Program-made: the position numbers and the translations under genes
Notes under the pieces: generated by a model
Told to the model about the DNA's origin: nothing
The model's database searches: none
Seen by the model: only the letters and a program-made list of their open reading frames with translations
Assembly: GCA_947034895.1 (NCBI GenBank)
Contig: OX344762.1
Location: 28,128,760-28,192,759, forward strand
Origin: Rhytidiadelphus loreus
Taxonomy: Eukaryota; Streptophyta; Bryopsida; Hypnales; Hylocomiaceae
Length of the DNA stretch: 64,000 nt
Direction of reading: 5' to 3'
In this document: positions 50,032-63,148 of the stretch, in pieces
How positions within the stretch are numbered: position 1 is the first letter of the stretch
How the letters are laid out: every line of letters begins with the position of its first letter

Positions 50032-50746
50032 GGGTGATTGCAAGAAAGACCAAACGATTTTGATAGCGTTTGGTCAAAAACTGCGTTTTTTCTATCCAGT
50101 ACTAGGAATACTACAAAATGGAGCAATCTCAGCCGTTGATCTAAAAAATCAACAGCCAATAGTATTTTTGAGTACTTTATAATACTAAAATAGTACTACT
50201 TAAAAAATGACAATTTGTCACAGAAAGTAGATAAAATTAAGTGTAAATTAATAAAAACTAGAAAATCATGAATAAAAAAAAACTAAAAATTGGCCATTTG
50301 TAGAGACTTGATAGTGATTACATTTCACCAAAAACTAGAAGTTGAAACCATCATGGAAGTTTGAAGTGCTATGCACAAGGGACCTCTATTTGCATGCATG
50401 TTGAGAACAAAGAATTGTGTTTTTTTGAATTCCCTTTGGTGGGCATATGGCCATCTAGTGTAGGAATAGGCCACAAAAAATTCAAGTGAACATCATGTTT
50501 TTTGGATACTTTACAGTACTAAAAAATCCTAAATCGCAAAGTGTGACAAATTAGCTAAATTGATATTTAATTATAAAATTATTTTTCAATTTTTTTTAAA
50601 AATAACAAATCTCATGTTTTCTGAGTTAGCAATCTTTCATAAAAATTTCAAGTCCATTGGCTTCAATTTCCAAAAGTTACGGCCAAAACCAACTCCGTCA
50701 CTTCAATTATGACGCCTCATAGGACCGGTCTTTCTTGCAATCACCC
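50032..50746 (+). mobile_element. MITE family A, copy 4, TSD CAA
   Basis: The ends are GGGTGATTGCAAGAAAGACC and CCGGTCTTTCTTGCAATCAC(CC), with CAA just outside on both sides (50029-50031 and 50747-50749). It is nearly collinear with copy 1 over the whole length, including the CCGTTGAT/ATCAAC hairpin. It is inserted at the end of the recognisable piggyBac relic. Confidence 0.88.
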
Positions 50747-53323
50747 CAACCGCATTGCGCTATAGTAGCATCTGCCCTAACCTTTGACATAGGTACATTG
50801 TTTGCAAATGGAAGACACAATTCCAACGCACTACTTGTGTTGGCGCTCACATGTGTGTGGATAAGTGCTTTAATTTATCGAAATGCACATCCAAAGAAAA
50901 TAAACACTACAAGTAAAAAGACCTCTCCATCATTGACAAATGTTTGCAAGAGGTGGTTCGGCTAAGAGACTTTCTAGCCTTGTATAGAGGGGAGACCAAA
51001 CACTAATAGAGTGAAGAAGGTTGTGGTGAATTCATGGCAATAATGTGGGTTTAGATATAGGTGGCAGAGAATGTGCTTGGGGGGTGCACTCAGTTGTTCT
51101 ACAACAAACCATGTGCGAACAAGTCGTTTCTAATAAACTATAATTTCAACCTAAAATTTTGAGTATTGTTTAATAATGACTATAGGTTTCTATTGCCAAA
51201 ATTTCTAACTCAAATAAAATATGAAATAATTTCTAAAAGAGGTTGAAAATTAACTAAAATGGCATGTTTTTCAACTCAAATAATTATAAAGAACACATTT
51301 AGATGACCATTGAATCAATAGAGGTTTCAATAGAGGTTTATTTTTAGAATTTTTTTGTTCATTTTTTAGACAATTTTTTCTTATATAATATAGGGATGTG
51401 AATTGTGAAAGTTATTTTTTAGTTCTACAGTGTATCTTTTTACTTCAAAAATTTGTAACTAATTATTATCAACAAATAAAAATATCAATAATTCAAATCA
51501 TAAACTTTCAAAGTAGAAAAATATATTCATTATTTATTTATTTATTATTATTTAAAACTCAAAAAGTATATAAGGGGTCAAAAGTTTTCTTTGCACATGG
51601 TTTCTAATGGACACTCTAAGTGAATCCCTCGAGAGAATGAGGCAATGGATTGTGACAAGGTTTAAAGAGGGTTCAATGCTATAGAGGCAGAGTTGGATTT
51701 CCTTAGCATAGCAAATTTCTTTGTAGATTAATTGTAATTTCTCAATGTATTTTGTACCCTTGGACTTGAATGTTTCCGTTTTGAATGTGAACGACAATGA
51801 ATTCTTATTATAAGTAAGTAGACCATGTTTGGTAATCCTTTTGACCTCCAAATTGTTTTCTATTCAAGTATTCAAATGTCGGTTTCTTATTGCACTTAGT
51901 CTAAAAAACACCTACAGTTGACCTTGGCAATTGGGCCAAAGCTACAAGAAATTGCAGGTGGCATTTTCCCTGCTATATGGCAACAGGGACAATATAGCAT
52001 GTGAGTGAATGTTGTGCATTGCTACCAAATCCGCTTTTCCTTAATAGTTGCTTTGTGATTTGTGGTCCTAACAACATCATAAAAAGTTGGAAATTACTTG
52101 GCAGGTCACCAAATACCTTGAAACCATAAGCAAGTATTATGGGATATGGAGCTTTAAATTTCTTCCAAAAAAAAAGACTAATGGAGAATGTACTGCTTAC
52201 ATTTTGCCTCACCCATTTTTCATTCTTCTATAGTATGTTCATGTTTCTTTTCATTTTTCAATTGACTTTGCTTCTTATCATTGTTTTTTTTATATCAATT
52301 GAATTCCTTGAGATATGTATGTTTCTTATTATTTTCCACTACAGTTTAATTTTTTCTTAATGATTTAAAAAAAATTTAATGTCTTGAGACCTCTATGTCT
52401 CTTTTCATTTTCTAAAATAGTTTAAATTTTATTACTATTTTTTTAATCATTAGAATGTCTTGAGACTTCTTTGTTTTTGCAGACACAACAATTTGGAATT
52501 TTATTGTTGGTCAAGAGTTAGGATGGTGTTGGACCTCCTAAGTTCCAATTTCAACTATGCTTGAAGTTGAAGGAATTAGAGGTGGATGTTGTCATTGATG
52601 ACATACTTCAAAACTACATCAAGTAGGGAATTTTGGCCATGGACAACAATTCTAGGCCTTACAGAGGGGCATGAAAAAAGAATCTTTATTTGTTGCAAAT
52701 GTTGATTGCAGCATCATCACTTTGGAGCAACATTGCTATGGACTATACTACTACAGTAGATAAATTATGAAACATTTTCTATCTAATTTTCATCAACTTG
52801 AATTCAATAGTTTTATACAACCGTTCTTCAACTTTTAATAGCTGAATTTGTTGTCTATGCACTATTAGGGGCTTCCATCCACACTTGAGAGATTTTGAAC
52901 AAGTATATTGTTGCCCTTGAAGAAGATAAGGCCATCTTTAACATGGTTTTGGTCCCTATGATTCACGCAATTGTAGTTGTTTCAGCATCAATTGTAGCAG
53001 CTATGGTGCTTTTGGACAATTCACGTAAAGGGGAAGTTGAACTTCTTAACATTGTGAAGAAATCTTGTTTCAGTAAGTAAGTCTATCTACATCTTGCATA
53101 TTTATTTCAAAATCTATGTGTAGTTCTTAATATTTTGTTTGTATAAATGTTGCATATTTGTTTCAAGATGATACTCTGGTCATTTCTAATATTCTATTTT
53201 TTACTTGCAATATGATTTCTAGTCAAGTAGTTCATCAGTTGCCTTTACTTTACCCAAATTTTTTGCAAACTTGAAGAAGTCCTATATATTGTCCTCATTA
53301 CAAGAAGTTTGAGTCTTGAAAAA
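50747..53323. other. AT-rich spacer, nothing firmly recognised
   Basis: The first 400 bp may continue the decayed piggyBac element, but I could not match motifs. Later open frames are short. A 61-codon frame at 52895-53080 (KYIVALEEDKAIFNMVLVPM) is followed by a GTAAG donor-like site; its nature is unknown. The rest is AT-rich with long homopolymer runs. Confidence 0.4.
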
Positions 53324-53580
53324 CATTGAATGAAACTCAACCCTTCAGGAGGGCCGTTTCAGGCTAGTTCCCGTTGTTGGGAACCAGCCTCTACTGTCTG
53401 GAGAAAAATTAAAATTATTAAATTTTTTTTTTTTTTTTTTTTTCAAAAAAAAAGTATTTTTTAATGCCTACTGATGTGGCTGTCTCTCGACCATGTCAAT
53501 AGGCTGAGTGGCAGAGTTCCCAACGCAGGAGAACAGTAGGGAACTTGCAGCCCTTAATTGCAGCAGAAACTCATCTAATG
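53324..53580. repeat. MITE-like element of the GTTCCC family (copy 3)
   Basis: The left end is CATTGAATGAAACTCAACCC and the right end read inward is CATTAGATGAGTTTCTGCTG. As in the other copies, AGGGCCGTTTCAGGCTAGTTCCC-like and GTTCCC/GGGAAC blocks surround a pure T/A core (53403-53462). AGGAGGGCCGTTTCA is shared with the copy at 6136 (GAAGGGCCGTTTCA). Confidence 0.7.
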
Positions 53581-54209
53581 GGTTGTTACTTGTTAGTTCC
53601 TAAACAGTAAGGAACATTGGCTGAAAAAAAAATTAATTAATTGATTTTTTAATTTTAAAAAATTCGTCAAACTACAAGGCCAACCAAAAATATGCAAGAC
53701 AATTTAAATTTTAAAAATTATTTTAAAATGATAAAAAAATTTAATTTTAAAAATATACCCAAAATTATAAAATTTTGAAATATATCCGAAATTACAAAAT
53801 TTTGAAATCTAATGTGGCATCAGATTGTGATTTTTTTTTTTTTTTTTTTTTTTAATTTTTAATTTTTAATTTTTAATAATTAAATCATTACATGATTTTT
53901 CAAGCCATTGAGAGACTGCGAGTTCCCCGACATTCCCGGAGTGTAGAAACGTCGCAGGACCAACAGTTCGACATGGCAAAGAGACTGCCATGTCAGACTG
54001 TATAAATTAATTAATTTTTAAATATTTTTTAGTGTTTAAAAAAATAATAATGATAATTTTAAAATGTTTAAAAAAAAGTTGAAAGTTGAATTATTTTTAT
54101 TTTTGAATTATTTTTTTAATAATTAAAGAATCTAACTGTCCAGCCATAATTCACAACATGGGGAACTATATCCGGATAGTCTCTTGGAGGTCTCATATCT
54201 CTCCTAATG
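53581..54209. repeat. Further GTTCCC-type repeat remnants with poly(T) core
   Basis: Directly right of copy 3 is another set of the same blocks: GTTCCTAAACAGTAAGGAAC (53606), a T-only run (53831-53852), GAGTTCCCCGACATTCCCGG (53919), GACTGCCATGTCAGACTG (53984), and a right end ATCTCTCCTAATG at 54209. Probably one or two decayed copies fused with copy 3. Confidence 0.5.
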
Positions 54210-57200
54210 AATCTAGCTATCATTGCAATGGTTCACGATTTAGAGAACCTCCTTTCAACAATCCTTTATAGGATTCAAATTTTTTGTAATACATCTGCAA
54301 CAACATTAGCTTTGGCAATGGCATCTGAGCAAAATATCCCTATATAAGAAAAGTCTCTTACTTTAGATCCCAAAATTTTGCAATTTTTAGATGTAACTGT
54401 AGAATCTCTGAAGGAGACATCATTGACTAATGGTAGTTGTCATTCTTAATTTATGTCTACATCTTCTATGTGACTTTCGTTTCTAGTTACATTGCACTTG
54501 TTGAATTTTATTTTCTCTTATATTGCACATCGTTTTACGTACTTGTATAATGACCACTCTATATAGCCAAAATTGTTATGTTCTAAACTTTCTCTTTTTC
54601 TTAAAATTTATTGGTTATAGATGAAATTTCATTCAATGTATTATAGTGTTTCAAAAATCTAAAGATTGTTTTAGTATTCAAACTTCAATCTCCCATTATT
54701 TCAAAGTCCATAGTGATAGGTCCCTCATCAAATTTCAATCCTAAAACTTGTAAGCTTACAGGCTCATGTCACAAGCTCACAAAATTACAACCCTAGTGTA
54801 ATCATAGTGTAGTCATAGTCCAAACATAATGTAATTATAGTACAATTGTAAAAACAATTGCTTTAGTTACTTATCTCAATCACATTACAATAATATACAA
54901 GACTCATACATGCATGCCATTGTTGTAGTCATTGTCGTAATCATTTTTAGTAATAAACATAAAATGACTCAAAAACAACTATGCTTAAATCCTCTTACTT
55001 CTTGTTTTTGTGTTTGCAACTACAAAATAACCAATGAATGGCTGTAGTAGTCTTTTACAAAACTATTGCATAACCAAAATATGAATGGTTGAAAAATGAT
55101 TGCCATATGATTTTCAATAACTACCATACAATTACCAACATATAAATGATTGATATGTAGTATATTGTTTTGTAATTTTGTATGTCTTTTATTATTTTAG
55201 TTTTATGATCTAATATATGAATTCCATATATATTGCTAGCCTTCATGCTATGTTAGATCGCATATGACACATGAACCTCGATTCATCTAGAGAACTTTCT
55301 ACATCATCATCCACGTCCGAAGACACAACACTAGTTCAATCCATGTCAAACAGCCTATGCCACGTCAATCATGTTCTGCCTTGTCATTGGTTGTATCCAC
55401 GTAAACAAATTAGTTGTTGAACTTTCACATCAACAAATTGATGAAAAACAACCTTTGTCCTAAATGACTCAAATGTCTTGAATAACTAGTCCACAATGAC
55501 TCTAATCCTACAATTCCTTGTCCGAAAAGACTCAAATGTCAAGAATAACTTGTCTACAATGACTCTAATCCTCTAATCCTTTTATTATTTATTTCACAAT
55601 CACATGGGTCTTACTCCCTAAAGGACCATTGTCCCTTCGAGAGACAAATGGGATTTTGGGTAGGTACCTTGTAGGCGATTCTAACTCCACCCTTGAGCTA
55701 GAACGGAGCACATGGGTTCTAACGGCAAATTCAATCAAGAAATATTAAGGTGATCAAAATAAGTGCCTTCCAAGCAATAGACACTCAAATGATGTAATTC
55801 GTTCCTACAAAGTCTTAAAAATCACTAAATATCATTAAAAGTTAGTACATTGGGGCTGTTTGGGTTAACTATTTTATTTTTAGTGGTTTTATGAGTTTTG
55901 ATCAAATTTCTCTAATTTTGTCTCTAGATCTCATTTTTAGGTTTCTAAAATGGTAAAGGAAGTCCAATTTGGTATTTCCCTTCAAAAGTTATCAAAGGAT
56001 GAAAATTAAGCCTCAAAAAGCCTCAAGAACTTCATCCATTGCTTTAAAATAGAAAATTAGGTCACTTTTGGTCCAAAATTTATCCCTCACCTTCTAATGA
56101 AGTTTTTTTTTCTAATTATAAATTATTGTCTATTTTTAGTTAATTTTGGAGAAGTTCATCCAATTTGGTTCCAACTTCATCCACCGTTAATTCACTAAAA
56201 AATGAATAATAATTTGGATGGAAGATGGTTTTGGATTTTTGATTAGATTTTCTAAAAGACACCTAGACAAAATATTCTTTAGGTATTTCCAAAAGAATTG
56301 TGATTAACGGGTTGTTTGTTCTAATTTAACGATGAATTTTGATCTAAATTACTATTTTTAGGATTTAATTTTTAATCTTCTAACTCTATTCTAGATATTC
56401 TAAGTGTGAATTATTGTTAGAACTTTCAAACTATAATTTTCTAGATTCGTAATCCTAAGTCTAAGATGCTAACTTAAATGGTTAATTAAAACGTTTTAAC
56501 AATTAAAAGAATTCAAAAGCAAAACGAAGTTAAACTCACCTCTCCAATGAAATTCTTGATTGTCCCGTCCTCAAGGATCACCAAATGGATGGTCTTGTAT
56601 GGTCCGTCAATCTCCATGTTTACTACTCTATTTCAAATAACAATTCAATATTTAGGAATTATTATCTCATTCCTAATTGTTTTGAATTTTCCTTCAAATC
56701 TAATCTAATTCTTATTTGTTTCCTAATTATCTCAAAAAACATTAGTTGGCAATCAAATCCAAATCCTACTAAATTCTAATTTCCTAAATGCTTTAAGATA
56801 TTAGTTGGCTTCTTGTCTTTTGTATTTTGGTTTATCAGGCTTAATAAAACAAAATCCCAACTAAAATCCAAGCCTAATAAATAACTAACAACACTCCAAT
56901 GAATAATTAAATTATTCCTTCCATAATATTTTATTGGATCTTTTTGTTATTATTCTAGGATTTTTGTTAGATTTAAGTTTGGCCTATTAGACTATCTAAT
57001 ACTAACTATCCTAGTCTAATATCTCTAATGGAATCTTATTTAATGACTAACCAACAATTTAGATGAATAGTAGAAAGAATCAAAATCCCACAATTTAGAT
57101 GAATAGTAAAAGAATCAAACCTTAACTAACTTGCAAATGTCAACTTGCAATATTCCTTCTTTTTTTTATAAATATCTCACATTCCAACTCTCATGTCATA

Positions 57201-58450
57201 TAGTTGTCACTTCTAAGTTTTCTTGTCCACTTGGTTGTTGAGATTTGAGTGAGTTGATGGGAATCTTACAACTATAAGAATTAGATTTCAATGTGAGAGT
57301 ACTTCAAGATTGTAATGGCTTAGTATGAAGGATCAATAATTCCAACATTTAGTTTTGGGTTGAGATTTTGTAATGAAAAATTGGGTTGAGTTAAGAATAC
57401 TTACTTCCTGCCTATCGTTCCCTAGCTTGTCGTTCCCTTTTGTCAACCTTTTGCCTATCGACCAACCCTATCTATCGTTCCCTTGTTGTCAACCAGCCCT
57501 TCCTCATCAGTCGCAGCGCCACATGGCGCCCCTAGACTGGTTGGGACCTCTGATTATCCCCAGTGGTTCCCAAGTCTTCTTCCAGTTTGGCTTGCTACAC
57601 GGTCTAAAAAACTTAACTAACCAAAATTCTAAATGACACTATGACTCCTTGGATTTTGGGAGAAGATTTTCCTATTGAACTTTGACTCTTAAATTTTATA
57701 GGATTTTATGAATTTTTTGTAAGTAATAAATAAAAGAGACTGCTTTTAATGTTTTAGATTGTTTTGGGGAATCAAGCAAATTTTTTTTTTTAAATTATCC
57801 TATCCTCTAAATAATTCTAAGGTAATTTTTTTGGGAAACTTTTTGGGTAAGCCTCTTAGCAAAATAATTATCCTAATTGCAATTCCAGTGTAACCAAATT
57901 TCAAGCAATGACCACCTCCACTTAATGACTTTTGTTTCCACAAAAATAATGACAAGATGGCTTAGACTTGGAGCTTTAAATATTTGTATGTTAAAGTCAA
58001 AGTTTTGTCGTGTGAAAGCGTCCCCAGGCTACACCAGTAACTTTAACCGAAAATTGGTAAATAAAGACCAAACACATACATTTCATACCCTTACGATTGA
58101 AGTTTAGGCGTGTGGGGGGATCCCAGGCAAAAACTTGTAAAATTTAACTCTTGGTTTTTTCTAATTCCCAAAGGAAGTACACATGACAGTGTTTAACCAA
58201 ACATTAAGAGGTTTGAGTAGCCAAATCAAAAGTTGTCCAAGTCTAATCACTGAATGAATTATTTATGACAATGTTTAACCAAAAATCAGTGATTAATCAA
58301 GCCAAACATTTGTTACACAACAAATTTTGGCACGTATTAATATAAAAACCTTTTGGCAAAGACTAGCTTTGCTACCTTGAAGAATTTATATCAAATCTAT
58401 TATTAGTTTGCACAAAAATTAGTAGTAGTTTGCAAATTTTAAGGCAAATA
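54210..58450. other. AT-rich spacer, nothing recognised
   Basis: About 4.2 kb without a gene. A short relative of the sequence at 1448-1510 occurs at 55607-55670 (TTACTCCCTAAAGGACCATT). A less AT-rich patch with GTTCCC motifs lies at 57400-57600; the 87-codon frame across it (57373-57636) has no recognisable content. Confidence 0.45.
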
Positions 58451-58650
58451 GAGTTTGGGGAATTTTTTCCTCCACAAGTCTTTAAAAATTAAAGTTTTGG
58501 GGTTTTAAGCCTCCAAATTCAAGCAAAAATAGAAGTCAACTTAAAAAGTAATTGAGTTTGGAGATTTTCACTACCACAACTCTTAAAAATCAAAGTTTTG
58601 TGGCTTTAAGCCTCCAAATTCAAGCAAGAAAAACAAGTCAACTTTGAAGG
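58451..58650. repeat. 103-bp direct tandem duplication
   Basis: Units start at GAGTTTGG at 58451 and 58554. Both contain TTTTAAGCCTCCAAATTCAAGCAA-like sequence and AAGTCAACTT and differ at roughly one site in eight. The flanking sequence to 60377 is AT-rich with no recognised gene. Confidence 0.85.
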
Positions 58651-60377
58651 GCCCTCCAAACCTTAAAAGTGCAAAGAACTCAAATAAAATAGTCAATTCT
58701 TGGCTTTAAAAAGTGCTTTGACAATGTATCGGTAACACAACAAGAACAACAACAAGAAATGAAATAAGAGAATGAGAATGAGGGCCATTGACAATCCCAA
58801 GGAAGGGCCTTTTATACCTATCACACCCCTCCATGATAAGTTGTCAGTGGAAAAACTCCTACTTCTTACCTAGATATTTTCCTAAACTACTATAATGTAA
58901 TTTGCAAAATAATCTTTGTTTAATGGCGGAAATCTCTAGAATACCCTCCATTTAGCTAATAGATCTTCGGAAAATCAAATCCAACATCTTATTCCAAAGA
59001 TATTTTGAAATTAATCTAGATATTTTGAAATTTAATCTAAGTTAAATCTAAATTGTTTTTCTTTAGTTCAAAGTTGGCTTCTTACACAAGCAAAGAGATC
59101 TTGAGCAAATCCAATCTTTGATTTTCCAAAATATATTTGTAAAATCACCGTAGATTAATCACAAATTACTATAAAAAAAAATCAAACTAAGGGCTGACCC
59201 TCTCTATCTTTTAGGGGACAACCCAAAATCAAAAATCAATTGCGCCATCGCGTTCAGAAGACTCCAATTAGTCTTGGATACTTCTCACCCCTGCTTCTTC
59301 AACCTTTTTTAAGCGCAATTTTGAGTCACGGTAGCTCCAAACAAAAGTCAAAATTTTAACTTTTGGAGCTTGCGCTCTTTGATGAAACTATTTAGCCAAC
59401 GTGGTTTAGAATGTTTATGAGAGTAAGAATTGACCCTTGATTTGCTCCATTTGGACATCATTAGCTCTTAGTACGCCAGTCAACCCGTCGCCAAGTTGTA
59501 AATTCTTGTGAAATTCGATGTTGGTATTAATTCTAGTACTTGGAAATGTCGGAATGTCTCCAAATTTGAGGGGGCTCTTTATCACACACAAAACTACATC
59601 CTAATTTTTAGTGAGATTTTACCGCAACATTTGTAATTTCTAGGAATTTACTAATGCATTTTAAGCAGTTGACTTTTCATGGAGTCAACATGGAATTTTC
59701 TAATATTTTGAAACTTTTGGGAGAACATCTAAGACATTCCTAAAATCCAAAAGCAAGTTCCATGCTCATGTTGCACTTGTTTAAATATAATAAATTTTAA
59801 TAATTTTCACCTAAGGAGGAAATCATTCTTGATACCAGAGGAATCTTGGATGATCAGATCTCAATTTGGCCTTTTGGAATGCTTGGACCTAAAAAAACAC
59901 CTCTCTATATGCTCCAATCACCTTTTCATCCATCTTGGTCTAAAGATGGCTTGTATTCTCAAAGTTACCTTCAACATTTAAACAACAAACCTAATTCTTT
60001 CTCGAATTGGATTATTTTTTACTCAATGTTACTTGTAATGCTAAACTAGACCCTATTATATAGCCCGTTTGTCATGTGTGTACTTATAGATGTTGTTTTG
60101 TATGAACAAGACACTAGGATTGACTAACTCTCATATCCTCTCTTCTCTCGGAATTACTAACTATTTGTTTAAACTTACCAATAAGACTTACAATTAGTGA
60201 AAACATAAAGTTTTATGTATTCCATGTTTCTAAGACCATTTCTAATTACTTTGGTAGGAACTTCTACCAAATTCTCAATAACTCTTTTTTTATGTATTTT
60301 TGCATGAAAATGATCTAAAAACTAACTAAAAATCGCAAAAAATAGATCTAGAGTTCCAAGTACTAACTTGAAGGCTC

Positions 60378-61268
60378 ACATATCTACAGGTTGAAATTTT
60401 GCCCTGATTTTTTAAAACTTTTTTTAAAGATAGAAAAACTAATAAGCTTCATGAAAGTATATTTTTTTTCTTCGATTGGTGCTTGGGAACAAAAGTTATG
60501 TCCAAATAAGCTCAAAACTAGAGACAATGGCCAGCAGAAAAAAAATTAATTTTTTTTTCCTTATAGATTATATTTTTGTTTACATGGAAAGCTTTGATTC
60601 ATTCCATTTGGATTTGTTATGAGAAAGTTATTGACAATCTTGTGTTTTAGGCATTTAGAGTATCTTTTTGGAAAAAAAATTGTAGGATTCATTTCTGAAT
60701 GCAATTTAAATAAGAAAAGTTCCACATAGTTTAGTTTTCTTGCCCATAACAATCTTACCATTGGGATTGTTGCATTTTAATTCCATCTAAAAGATATTTA
60801 TATATTAGAGATTTTCCTTCTATCGCATACCTACTTCTACTTATCAATTTTTTTAAGAATGAAAATTAGTTTTTCTGGATCTTTTTTTCAAGATTCTCAA
60901 CTCAATTCTTCACTGTAAAGATTTATAGCTCAAAAAAATATAGTGCAAAAAATTTAAGTTAAAAATGTTCAAAGTTGAAAAATCTAATCCCGCAATGTGT
61001 TAAAAAACTTGTTTTTTTACTTTAAATGCAGATATCTTGCAATCTATGCAATCAAAAATTATGAAAAATTTTCTACACGTTTTCATATTTGTTAGGTGTA
61101 AGATCCTATAGTTATATGTGAGAAAAAAAAATTCATTTATTTTTACTTTTTCTATAGAAATGGCGTTTTGGGATGTTTTTTGGCAAAAAAAAGACCTTGG
61201 TCCTTTTGGGGTTAAATAATTGAAACCCAATTATTTAGCCTAGTTATTAATAGCCTTTTCTACTAATG
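60378..61268. repeat. Dispersed repeat R1, copy 2
   Basis: Collinear with 1510-2200, with an extra block of about 100 bp (61020-61130). The right end, TTTTCTACTAATG at 61268, is close to the terminus TTTTCTACTAGTG of the CACTA at 46484-48982, which suggests the repeat is part of a decayed CACTA derivative. Confidence 0.6.
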
Positions 61269-61368
61269 AATGATACAGAGTACTACATATTTTGGTGAAT
61301 ATGTTTCAATTCCATCTTATTTCAAATATTAGATTGGCTCTTTATTAGCACACCACGCAATTATATAC

Positions 61369-61600
61369 TTTGATGATGAAACTCAATTAATTAGAGACCC
61401 TTGTATTAAAATACATCTAGCTTATGTGCTCATAACATTATTGAATAGTGATGAATGCACCTCACAATCAATTTTTATAGGTTTGATGGTGAAACTCAAT
61501 TAATTAGAGAACCTTTGTATTAAAATACATCTAGCTTATGTGCTCATAACATTATTGAATAGTAATGCATGCACTTCACAATCAACTTTTGTAGGCAAAA
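61369..61600. repeat. 113-bp direct tandem duplication
   Basis: Two adjacent, nearly identical units start at 61369 and 61482. Both contain GAAACTCAATTAATTAGAGA and CATCTAGCTTATGTGCTCAT. The flanking AT-rich DNA to 62740 has no recognised gene. Confidence 0.9.
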
Positions 61601-62744
61601 TATTATGCTGTGAATATTAGTTGGTGAAAATAAAATTTAAAAATCAAGCATATAGGAAAAATTGACAAATTGACATTTTAAGATAATTAAGAATAAATAA
61701 ATGTGAGATCTCCAATGGACTTTAGAAAATAAGAATACTTGATTCTAAGGAAATTAAACTCTTAGATGTTTTGTATTAGATGGATGACTTTTAAGATTAT
61801 TGTAATAGCAAAATATGCATCAATCTATTAAAAAATTAGACCATCTATAGATAGGTCTTGTCCCTTCAAAATAAATGAGAGTTCTAATGTCAAAGAACAA
61901 GAAAAACATAAAACAATGACAATCTTTTCATTCTTAAAATTATCTTCTCCTACATAAATTATTATTTCTTGCACAAATTAACTTTTCTTTAAGGCATATA
62001 GGTCACATCCTACCTTTACTAAGAAATGCGTGCCTATTATTGCCACTAATTACAAGTAGGTATAATTACAATTAAGCACAATTTTTTTTATTAAATTGCA
62101 TTGGCAACTAAAGGATTCCAACTCACTTTAGCACACATTATTTGAACATTGTATGAATAAAACATATATTTTCAAAGTATTGTCTCTAAGTGTATCTTTT
62201 AGCAAAAGAATAACAAAACAAAAAATATTTCACACATGTTTTGGACAACTCATTTTTTATATAAAACATAGATATCAATGTAGCTCTCTTAATTCCCTAC
62301 ACAATTCCAATGGCAATTATAGCAACGTTGACAGAAAAAAAATGTACAATAGATTACTTCATTGTCCATTGTAGAAACAAAGAATGCACCTACTAGTCCA
62401 ATAATTGGAATATTTCAGTAACTATTATGGTCACGGAGGTTAAGGAATCAATCATTCCCAATATGTAGAAACTAGCATGATCATGTGCATTGAATTCATA
62501 AAATGGTGATTTCTAAACTGAACTCCAAACCTCTGAAGCACAATTCCACACTGCGTGCAATTTTCACACAAGAATGCAAGAGAACGAAATCGGTCCTGAA
62601 CTACGGATCCGCACTGACTGGGTCCATAACCGGTCAGCTTACCAAACTAGTCCTCAATACGAGGATCCACTCTACCTCACCCATTGAAACCATCTTGTCC
62701 ATAATGCCATACTGTCCACTAAAAACTGCAATAAAAAAAATGCG

Positions 62745-63148
62745 ATGATATCTCGACCAAATAACTTACACAATCAGAAAAGTAAGGGAACGAAAATTCC
62801 GGAAACTGGGACGACACTGAACTCATTCAATGACCTTAATCAAGGGTAAGAGGATACACCTCAACCAACACCGAGGTAAAACTCAGGTACCCGCTTTTCA
62901 CTAAACCTGTCCTGAATGGCCGCAAATCCTAACCTTCCCAGTTCCTGAATATCTTCTAGAACACAGTGTACAAGACGGAATTTCGCAAAGTCTGGAGCGC
63001 ACCAACATTCTGAATGAAAACCCCAGGTGTTCTAATCAGGTGTCCCTGACTTCCAGAGAACGGAGGATAACAAGCTCGGAAACAAGCCCTCTCCTACACC
63101 TCAAGTGGATGGGCCACTGTACAGCCAAAAATAAAGAACACAAATGGG
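62745..63148 (-). other. 3' UTR and downstream DNA of PABPN copy 2
   Basis: Read on the minus strand, this is the counterpart of 33962-34385. It differs by several small insertions and deletions (for example the loss of a few bases near 62915) and by substitutions that increase with distance from the stop. Similarity to copy 1 fades left of 62745. Confidence 0.7.
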
